From positions 1 to 12,125 of the forward strand of contig CAYYZY010000224.1 in the NCBI GenBank assembly GCA_964475955.1: DNA of 12,125 bases. Direction: 5' to 3'. This DNA comes from DATKZH01 sp964475955 (GTDB lineage: Bacteria; Planctomycetota; Planctomycetia; Pirellulales; Thermoguttaceae). Both the position numbers and the translations under genes were made by a program. This document shows positions 1-5,169 of this stretch, piece by piece. A model generated the notes under the pieces. It saw only the letters and a program-made list of their open reading frames with translations. It did no database searches and was not told where the DNA came from. Position 1 is the first letter of the stretch. Each line of letters opens with the position of its first letter.

Positions 1-48
1 CGACCACCGAGATCTACACTCTTTCCCTACACGACGCTCTTCCGATCT
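1..48 (+). other. Illumina P5/TruSeq adapter remnant (assembly artefact)
   Basis: Bases 1-19 match the 3' part of the Illumina P5 flow-cell sequence (CGACCACCGAGATCTACAC). Bases 20-48 match the TruSeq universal read-1 primer site, ending GCTCTTCCGATCT. The match is continuous and ends exactly where the insert would begin after the ligated T. This is library sequence that survived trimming and was assembled onto the contig edge. Biological sequence starts at 49. A translation read through this stretch on the minus strand gives a false C-terminus for the gene that runs off this edge. Confidence 0.98.
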
Positions 49-1190
49 AACGCCGCCCGGCGCTCGCTCAGCCGGATCACGCCCGCCACCAGCGCCGCCA
101 CGGCCACGGCCGCCACCAGCACGCACGCCCAGGCGACAAGCAGCGAGAGGCGGATCGGCGAAAGGGAACGTTCGGCCTCGGCGCGCGGCACGTTTGCAGG
201 GCGGGGCCGTGGCCCGGGCACGAGCCGCCCGGGCAGGGCCGCCAGCCGGCGAGACTCGGCGGCCGGCCCCGGTCCGACCGGCTGGAGGTCGGCCCCGGGC
301 AGGAGGTCCTCGATGGCCATCAAGAGGCCCTGCTCGATCGAGGGCCAGTTGAGCAGGCAGCCCTGGACGTACACGGCCTCGCCGACTTGCACGCGCCGGG
401 CGAGGAACAGGTGTCCGTCGATCCAGAACGGCTGCATCAGTCCGCCCTGGGCCTGGGGTGAGGCGAGGGGCGCATCGAGCCGGCCGCGCTCGAGCGTGTT
501 GCGAAGCGCCAGGTTCGCACTTTGCTGGACCGCCTGAGAGCGCCGGCTGAACTCGGCCACGTCGCGGCCCTGCTGTTCGGAGGTCTCCTGGTACATGTCG
601 TTCAGCGCGCGCTGCCGATCGGTTTGGGCCAACGGCGCGACGACCCGAGTCGGCTGCCCGTCTTCCTCGGGGAGCATGGCCAGGAGCCGGTCGCGATCGA
701 CGATCTCCGCCACGCAGGCGAGCCGGCGCTCGGCTTCGTCGACGTCGGCCTGGCTCAGGTGCTCGGGCACGACCCACGAGCGGCGGGCCGGCTCCGGCAC
801 GCGGGGCGCGGTGAGCCGGCCGTCGGGCTCGAACTGGAAGTGGAGGAGCACGTCGGGCCAGTCCTGGCTGACCAGCGGCGAGACCGCCAGCGGGGCGGAC
901 AGACCGGAGCCGTACATCGACGATTCGACCCCCACGAAGCCGCGGTACGCGGAGAACGGCCGGGCGCTTTCCGCGGCCACCAGGGGCGTGGCGATGAACT
1001 CCATGCGGTAGAGGGCCAACTGGACGTCTTGCTCCAAGAGGGCCCGGCGGCGCGCCGCGCCGGCCTGGCGCCGCGCCTCGATCTCCGCCCGTTCCAGGCC
1101 GAGGGCCTTCAGGCTGATCCACCCCATCGCGGCCAGCACCACCGCCAGGCACGCGCCGAATGCGATCCATACGCCCCAGGAACGTTTCAT
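49..1190 (-). CDS. Membrane sensor, probable two-component histidine kinase (3'-truncated)
   Basis: This is probably the sensor partner of the response regulator just upstream: it starts 39 nt after that gene's stop on the same strand. About 380 genuine residues are present. Residues about 6-28 are hydrophobic (membrane segment 1). About 315 polar residues follow, probably periplasmic, with no fold I recognise. A second hydrophobic stretch lies at about 348-372, followed by RLSERRAA, the kind of basic, helical start seen in the linker towards a HAMP or dimerisation helix. Two membrane helices around a large external domain is the classic sensor-kinase layout. The HisKA and HATPase domains should follow but are missing because the contig ends. 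Residue 381 onward would be encoded by adapter, so any protein ending in DRKSVV is chimeric. The ATG at 1188-1190 has only a weak GGTGG-type ribosome site. The kinase call rests on context and topology because no catalytic motif is visible. Confidence 0.72.
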
Positions 1191-1229
1191 GCCGATTCCA
1201 CCGCACTTCGAGCTGCCGCCCGGGCCGGG

Positions 1230-1928
1230 TCAGGATTGGGCGGCGAACATGTAGCCCTTGCCGCGAACCGTGAGGAGGACGGCCGGGTGGCCGGGGTCGT
1301 CGCGGAGTTTCTCGCGGAGGCGGGCCACGTGCATATCGATCGTCCGCGTGGTGACGCCCTGGGGGCTGATCCGCCAGACGTTGGCCAGGATCTCCTCGCG
1401 GGCGACGGCCCGGCCGCAGTGCGACGCCAGGTAACGGATCAGGTCGATCTCTCGCTCGGAGAGCTCGGCCCGGCCGCCGTCGTCGAACTCGATTTCGTGC
1501 CGCGCCAGGTCGATCCGGCCTCCGGGAATCGCGATGCGCGCCAGGGGCATGGGCCGCTCGGGCGAACGGCGCAGTACGGCTTCGGCCCGGGCGAGCAGCT
1601 CCTTGACGCTGAACGGCTTGACGACGTAGTCGTCGGCCCCGTCGCGGAGACCCCGCACGCGATCGGCCTCCTCTCCACGGGCGGTGAGGATGATGATCGG
1701 CAGAGTGGGCCGCAATTGGCGGACTTGGCGGAGGACGTCGAATCCGTCGAGTCCGGGGAGGACCAGGTCGAGCACGAGCAGGTCGAACTCGCGGGCCAGG
1801 GCCATTTGGAGGCCCGTATCGCCGCGGGCGGCCTCCAGCGGCTCGTAGCCGGCGAACCGGAGGGCATCGACGATCCCCCGGCGGATGGCCGGATCGTCCT
1901 CGATGACCAGGATGCGTTGTTGCGACAT
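1230..1928 (-). CDS. OmpR/PhoB-family response regulator transcription factor
   Basis: This 232-residue DNA-binding response regulator should be phosphorylated by the sensor encoded just downstream and then bind promoter DNA. The N-terminal receiver domain (about 4-118) shows all the expected residues: acidic pair D11-D12, phospho-acceptor D54 in LVLDLVLPG, T82 in ILTAR, and K104 in VVKPFSVKEL. The C-terminal part (about 130-230) is a winged helix of the OmpR/PhoB type: LSEREIDLIRYL, then VWRISP, the recognition-helix region TRTIDMHVARLREKL, and the hairpin TVRGKGYMF. The start at 1926-1928 is chosen because the protein begins directly with the receiver strand (MSQQRILVIEDD) and a GGGGAG ribosome site lies about 6 nt upstream. 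The frame stays open further upstream, to 2363, but that part is not protein-like. The regulated genes are unknown. The family is certain; a phosphate role (PhoB proper) is not supported. Confidence 0.95.
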   Translation of the reverse strand: MSQQRILVIEDDPAIRRGIVDALRFAGYEPLEAARGDTGLQMALAREFDLLVLDLVLPGLDGFDVLRQVRQLRPTLPIIILTARGEEADRVRGLRDGADDYVVKPFSVKELLARAEAVLRRSPERPMPLARIAIPGGRIDLARHEIEFDDGGRAELSEREIDLIRYLASHCGRAVAREEILANVWRISPQGVTTRTIDMHVARLREKLRDDPGHPAVLLTVRGKGYMFAAQS

Positions 1929-2020
1929 TCTGTCTCCCCACAATGGCCAAGCTACCCGATGGGGTTGGAGGGGGCCAGAGCGAATCATCGGTCGCGGCTT
2001 GCCCGGGACGATATCCCACG

Positions 2021-2097
2021 CGCTCGTAGTGACCCGATTCATCGGGTGCCGACGGCCCGGAAGGCTTGCGACCGCATGAATGCGGTCACTACGAACG
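2021..2097. repeat. Composite inverted repeat with two nested palindromes
   Basis: The outer arms CGCTCGTAGTGACC (from 2021) and GGTCACTACGAACG (to 2097) are inverted copies differing at one position. Each arm borders its own perfect palindrome: ACCCGAT-TC-ATCGGGT at 2032-2047 and ACCGCAT-GA-ATGCGGT at 2071-2086. The palindromes differ in sequence, but each is internally complementary, so the differences are compensated within each stem. That pattern suggests selection on hairpin shape, or a pair of diverged copies of one small palindromic element inserted head to head. The GTAG...CTAC edges resemble the hairpin at 4974-5000. No transposase is nearby, so it could be a REP-like or non-autonomous mobile element, or a bidirectional regulatory structure. 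Confidence 0.7.
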
Positions 2098-2125
2098 CCG
2101 TATGAACACGCCGCGATCGACGGCC

Positions 2126-2145
2126 TACCCCTCTCGTGAGGGGTA
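2126..2145. other. Short hairpin (7-bp stem)
   Basis: TACCCCT (2126-2132) is perfectly complementary to AGGGGTA (2139-2145) around a 6-nt loop. No run of T follows on either strand, so a terminator role is weak. It lies 29 bp from the composite inverted repeat and may belong to the same repetitive block. Confidence 0.35.
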
Positions 2146-2239
2146 CTCCAATGGCCCTGTTGACCGGCTCGGCCGGGGCGCGTCGAGCTCACGTGGCTAA
2201 TCCCCTGGATGTAGTGTAGCCTTGGGCACGGCCGGGGGG

Positions 2240-2257
2240 TGTAACGGCGTTGTAACG
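2240..2257 (-). promoter_or_regulatory. Candidate OmpR/PhoB-family operator (11-bp direct repeat)
   Basis: TGTAACG occurs at 2240-2246 and again at 2251-2257, a head-to-tail repeat with an 11-bp period. On the minus strand this reads GTTACAACGCCGTTACA. Direct repeats with an 11-bp period are the known binding format of OmpR/PhoB-type winged-helix dimers, such as the E. coli pho box, Bacillus PhoP TTAACA-like boxes and the actinobacterial GTTCACC repeats. The response regulator of that family is the first gene on the minus side, so this could be its own operator; a possible -10 (TACACT, minus strand, 2218-2213) lies further downstream. It is equally placed to control the sigma gene. The assignment rests on spacing and neighbourhood alone. 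Confidence 0.4.
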
Positions 2258-2270
2258 CGCCGAGGCAGCC

Positions 2271-2310
2271 CTCGTGCCCGAGCCGAATTGCTCGTGCCCG
2301 AGCCGAATTG
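2271..2310. repeat. Perfect 20-bp tandem duplication
   Basis: CTCGTGCCCGAGCCGAATTG is present twice back to back (2271-2290 and 2291-2310) with no mismatch. The exact identity suggests a recent slippage or duplication event, or an assembly artefact at a short repeat. It lies 13 bp beyond the 11-bp-period direct repeat, inside the divergent promoter region, so copy number could alter promoter spacing. Confidence 0.9.
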
Positions 2311-2362
2311 TCGGAAAACCGGTCGTGCTGGTGATTGGCGGTGCTGCCAAAGGCTCCAGGCA

Positions 2363-2392
2363 TTGTTCAAGGATGTAAGTCTTGAGTAAAAT
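2363..2392 (+). promoter_or_regulatory. Weak sigma70-like promoter candidate upstream of the sigma gene
   Basis: TTGTTC (2363-2368) and TAAAAT (2387-2392) are separated by 18 bp. The -10 matches the consensus at five of six positions; the -35 matches only TTG. This is the one AT-rich patch in a GC-rich intergenic region and points towards the sigma factor gene, leaving a leader of about 220 nt. The low -35 score means it may be a chance match. Confidence 0.3.
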
Positions 2393-2622
2393 TATAGTTA
2401 GCGGCCTCCGAGCGGCAGCGGTACGGGTCTTGGTGAGCCGGCCGTCGATGAGGCCGTTCGGGGACGTCCCGGGCGATTGGGTCAGGCCGTGTTGGCCGAG
2501 ATGGCCTCGGGGCTGGGGTGGCGGCGGTTCGGCGACGGTCGGCCAAGGAAGCACTGACGGAAAAGCGTCACGATATTTTCCCTTTTTGTGGTAGTGCCCT
2601 CCCCACGATGGCAGGTTAGCTA

Positions 2623-3228
2623 ATGACTAAGCCTATCAGACGGGCGGCAAGGGCAACGGTTACGGAGGGACGACAACCGCTGGTGGACGAGGTCGAAGAT
2701 CGCTCGGTGGGGTCGAAGGCCGAACGGTTCGCCCGGCTCCTGGGCACGTGCCAGCGACGGGTGTTTTTGTACGCGCTGGGGCTCGTCCACAACGCGGCCG
2801 ACGCGGAGGAGATACTCCAAGAGACCAACCTCGTGTTGTGGCGGAAATTCGACCAGTACCAGCCGGGTACCAATTTCGCCCGGTGGGCGTGCCGGATCGC
2901 CCACTTCGAGGTGCTCAAATTCTACGAGCGTCGGGGGCGGGAGCAGCGGTTGTTTTCGAGCGAGTTCATTGAAGCGCTCGCCGTTGAGTCGGAACAGACG
3001 TCCGACGAGCTGGATGCCCGTCGCGAGGCATTGGGCCAGTGCTTGGGGAAGCTGCGGGAGACGGATCGGCGTCTCGTGCTGCGCCGATACGAAGAGCACG
3101 CCACCACGCGGAGCGTGGCCGAGGCCCTGGGGCGAAGCGTGCAGGGAACTCGCAAGTCGCTGCACCGGATCCGCATGGCGCTGTTGTCGTGCATCGAGCG
3201 GACCCTGGCGGCAAGGGATCACCCGTGA
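2623..3228 (+). CDS. ECF RNA polymerase sigma factor (Rhodopirellula/Verrucomicrobium type)
   Basis: This 201-residue alternative sigma factor should direct RNA polymerase to a specific promoter set. After a charged N-terminal tail of about 30 residues, region 2 spans about 33-105. It includes the helix around HNAADAEEILQETNLVLW, which binds core polymerase, and FARWACRIAHFEVLKFYERRGRE, which melts and reads the -10. Region 4 spans about 130-192 and carries the helix-turn-helix TTRSVAEALGRSVQGTRKSLHR. The DAEEILQETNLVLWRKFDQY and IAHFEVLKF patterns are those of the family often annotated as sigma-70, Rhodopirellula/Verrucomicrobium family. The ATG at 2623 has a modest GCAGG ribosome site 7 nt upstream. 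The stop codon overlaps the start of the next gene (GTGA), so the two are translated together, which fits a sigma/regulator pair. The target promoter is unknown. Confidence 0.93.
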   Translation: MTKPIRRAARATVTEGRQPLVDEVEDRSVGSKAERFARLLGTCQRRVFLYALGLVHNAADAEEILQETNLVLWRKFDQYQPGTNFARWACRIAHFEVLKFYERRGREQRLFSSEFIEALAVESEQTSDELDARREALGQCLGKLRETDRRLVLRRYEEHATTRSVAEALGRSVQGTRKSLHRIRMALLSCIERTLAARDHP

Positions 3229-4940
3229 AACACTCGACCGAATCCCACGACGAGCTGGGCCTGCTGGCCGCGGCGCTCTGCGAGGGCGAGATCACGCCCG
3301 CCGAAGCCGCTCGGCTCGAAGCGTTGGCGAACCGGTCGAGCGAGGCGCGGCAGTTCTTCCTCCACTACGTGCAGCTTCACGGGGAACTGCTCTGGGATAC
3401 CGGCGCGGCGGCGGCCCCGAGCGAGGCGTTTGAGGCCGACGTGCGCCGGCGAGCGTCGCGTCAAGCCCGGTCGGGGCGCGGCGAGCGGACGCCGCTGGCG
3501 GCGAAATCCCCCAGGTCGCGGCACCGGTGGATAACGCCGATGATGGCCGCCGCGGCGTTGCTGGTCGCCGCCGCTTTGGGCGTGGTGCTTCACCACTCGT
3601 GGTTTGAGGAGCCGCAAACGGCCGGCGATTCGCCGGTCGTCGCGCGGCTGTCGCGCACCTTTCGGGCGCAGTGGGCGTCGCGGTGCGACGTGCGAGAGGG
3701 CCAAGCGCTGCGTTCCGGCCGGTCGCTGGATCTCCGCGCCGGGCTGGCGGCAATCCGTTTCGAGTGCGGTGCGGAAGTGATCCTGGAGGGGCCGGCCTCG
3801 CTCCGGTTGGGGGCGCCGTCGCAGGCGCACCTGGACTCGGGCCGGCTCACGGCCACGGTGGCGGAACCGGCCGGCCAATTGGTCGTTTACACGCCGGATT
3901 GCGCAATTTCGCACCAGGGAACGCAGTTCGGGGTGGAAGCGCCTTTGGGCGGCCCGACGGAGGTCCACGTGTTCGAGGGGGCGGTAGGCGTCCGGCCGCG
4001 CGCCGAATCGGCCGACCGCCCGGACGCACACACCGTCGCTGCGGCGGAAGCGATTCGCGTGGCGGCGCGTTGGGGAAGCCGTCTCCCGCAGGTCGACCGG
4101 ATCGACGTCGACAGCGACCGATTCGCTCGCCACTGGCCGAGGCCGGGTAGCGCCGCGGGCCTGCGCGCACTGGTCGCCGAGCATCCCGACCTGATCCACC
4201 ACTATACTTTCGAGGGCGTGACCCGCCGCGAGAAGCTCGAGGACAAGCGAGGCGGCCTGGGCCTGGTCGAAGTGGTGATGTACGGGGGAGACGGCGACGG
4301 CGAGTTGGCCTATTGCGGCGGCGTCGACGCGACCACCAGCGCGATTCGCCCCCACCGCGATCCGGCCCAGGGGAAATCAGCCGGCGTGGGCCTGCAATCG
4401 GAGGCCCGGGGCGACGCGCAGCACGAGGCGCGGTTCATCCCGCCGCCGGCCTTCACGATCGAGCTGCTGGTGAGCTTCGACGGCTTCGCCGGCGCCGCGG
4501 AAGGGCAGGTCGGCGCGGCGATCGCAACCCGGGCGGGCGAGCGGGACTGCGGGTTCTTCCTGGCGGCGGTCGACCAGGGGCGCTTGGTGCACCTGATGGA
4601 TCGCGACGCGGAGTGGGTGTCGAGCGACGTGGAATGCGCCCCCGGCGACTGGTACTACGTGGCCAGCACGTTTCGGGTAGGCGGGGGGCGGACGACCGTC
4701 AACACGTACGTCGCCAACGTCAGCCGCGGGGAAACGTCGCTTCGCCACGCCGTCGACCAGCGGGAGGCTTTGGGCGAGCCGGCGGCCGGGCCCCTGGGGG
4801 TCGGCAAAGGGCTTGCAGAGAACGGCGCCCACGCCTACCCCTGGCCCGGAATGCTCGACGAGGTCGCCATCTACGACAAGGTGTTGCCTCGATCGACGCT
4901 CGAGGGCCACTTGAGACAATTGGCAAGATCGCGGGAATAG
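3225..4940 (+). CDS. FecR-LamG membrane protein, probable sigma-factor partner
   Basis: This 571-residue protein is probably the membrane partner or anti-sigma regulator of the ECF factor it overlaps. The first about 95 residues are cytoplasmic and open with an acidic helical region (ESHDELGLLAAALCEGEITP, then AEAARLEALAN), typical of the N-terminus of planctomycete FecR proteins; no zinc-binding HxxxCxxC is seen. A membrane segment lies at about 103-124. A FecR-type beta domain follows (about 150-290) with the marker ISHQGTQFGVE near 229-238. The C-terminus (about 322-567) is a LamG/concanavalin-like jelly roll: LIHHYTFEG at its start, FTIELLVSF in the middle and MLDEVAIYDKVL at the end, a carbohydrate- or ligand-binding fold outside the membrane. 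The GTG start at 3225 is chosen because it overlaps the sigma stop by four bases and begins the conserved region; the frame is open upstream to 3039, but only inside the sigma gene. The ligand is unknown. Confidence 0.88.
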   Translation: MKHSTESHDELGLLAAALCEGEITPAEAARLEALANRSSEARQFFLHYVQLHGELLWDTGAAAAPSEAFEADVRRRASRQARSGRGERTPLAAKSPRSRHRWITPMMAAAALLVAAALGVVLHHSWFEEPQTAGDSPVVARLSRTFRAQWASRCDVREGQALRSGRSLDLRAGLAAIRFECGAEVILEGPASLRLGAPSQAHLDSGRLTATVAEPAGQLVVYTPDCAISHQGTQFGVEAPLGGPTEVHVFEGAVGVRPRAESADRPDAHTVAAAEAIRVAARWGSRLPQVDRIDVDSDRFARHWPRPGSAAGLRALVAEHPDLIHHYTFEGVTRREKLEDKRGGLGLVEVVMYGGDGDGELAYCGGVDATTSAIRPHRDPAQGKSAGVGLQSEARGDAQHEARFIPPPAFTIELLVSFDGFAGAAEGQVGAAIATRAGERDCGFFLAAVDQGRLVHLMDRDAEWVSSDVECAPGDWYYVASTFRVGGGRTTVNTYVANVSRGETSLRHAVDQREALGEPAAGPLGVGKGLAENGAHAYPWPGMLDEVAIYDKVLPRSTLEGHLRQLARSRE

Positions 4941-4973
4941 AGCGTTCGTTCACAGGAGGCGTACACGGAGCTT

Positions 4974-5000
4974 GTAGGACGGAATAGCATTCCGTCCTAC
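4974..5000. repeat. Perfect 12-bp-stem palindrome (GTAGGACGGAAT)
   Basis: GTAGGACGGAAT (4974-4985) and ATTCCGTCCTAC (4989-5000) form a perfect 12-bp stem around the loop AGC. It lies 33 bp after the FecR-LamG stop. It could terminate transcription, but there is no T-run. Its GTAG...CTAC ends resemble the arms of the composite repeat at 2021-2097, so a small dispersed palindromic family is a reasonable inference. Confidence 0.8.
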
Positions 5001-5006
5001 CTGGTT

Positions 5007-5022
5007 GCGGCCGTACGGCCGC
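5007..5022. repeat. Perfect 16-bp palindrome
   Basis: GCGGCCGTACGGCCGC reads identically on both strands with no spacer. It follows the 12-bp-stem hairpin by 6 bp. A palindrome with no loop is a better fit to a dimeric protein-binding site or part of a repeat element than to an RNA hairpin. No function can be assigned. Confidence 0.75.
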
Positions 5023-5057
5023 GGTAAGGGTTTATGTTTCGTACTTGGTTTTTACTA

Positions 5058-5151
5058 TCTGCGGGCTGGAGCGGGGCCGAAAAAGGGGAGGCTGTTCACG
5101 GGCCGAACAGCCCGGCCTACGGTGTTTTGATGCCGTAGCTCCGCCCGCAGA
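5058..5151 (+). ncRNA. Candidate structured leader RNA: three-way junction
   Basis: By hand the segment folds into a compact three-way junction. P1 pairs 5058-5072 with 5138-5151 (14 bp, one bulged T at 5067). P2 pairs 5075-5079 with 5113-5117, then, after a one-sided purine bulge AAAAAGGGGA (5080-5089), 5090-5097 with 5105-5112 around loop ACGGGCC. P3 pairs 5118-5122 with 5133-5137, with a U-rich loop. P2/P3 and P3/P1 abut with no unpaired base, and only GG (5073-5074) links P1 to P2. P1 ends 2 nt before the AAAGGGGA Shine-Dalgarno sequence of the DUF4159 gene, so folding could affect translation. It might instead be a DNA-level repeat element. I do not recognise a known riboswitch class. 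Confidence 0.5.
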
Positions 5152-5169
5152 AGAAAGGGGAATGTTCCA

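Larger units (their letters stand above)
1929..2622. other. Divergent intergenic region, 694 bp, no convincing gene
   Basis: This stretch separates the minus-strand regulator/sensor pair from the plus-strand sigma factor, so it should hold both promoters. Short open frames exist on both strands (for example 2382-2594 plus and 2189-2554 minus), but they have neither the strong third-position G/C bias of the real genes nor recognisable protein sequence. It contains a composite inverted repeat, a small hairpin, an 11-bp-period direct repeat, a 20-bp tandem duplication and an AT-rich patch near 2363-2400, each listed separately. The rest (about 2400-2600) shows nothing clear beyond a weak GGAAAA/TTTTCC stem at 2559-2581 followed by five Ts. 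Confidence 0.7.

Noticed and set aside
522..2105. Open plus-strand frame of about 527 codons over the sensor and regulator genes
   Set aside because: It is the shadow of the minus-strand two-component pair. The opposite strand has all receiver and winged-helix residues, while this frame has no recognisable protein.
1929..2363. N-terminal extension of the response regulator
   Set aside because: The frame is open, but the receiver domain starts directly at the ATG at 1926-1928, which has a good ribosome site, and the extension crosses the inverted repeats and tandem duplication.
2559..2587. GGAAAA/TTTTCC stem followed by CTTTTT in the sigma gene leader
   Set aside because: It resembles a terminator or attenuator, but the stem is only six pairs, mostly A-T, with an 11-nt loop, and no plus-strand gene lies upstream. 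It is too weak to list.
3039..3224. Upstream ATG for the FecR-LamG protein
   Set aside because: It lies wholly inside the sigma factor gene in another frame. The GTG at 3225 with the GTGA overlap gives the expected N-terminus.
5031..5058. AT-rich stretch with TTTATG and TACTAT as a promoter for the DUF4159 gene
   Set aside because: Both hexamers are poor matches. A start near 5065 would also remove part of the P1 helix, so I did not list it as a feature.
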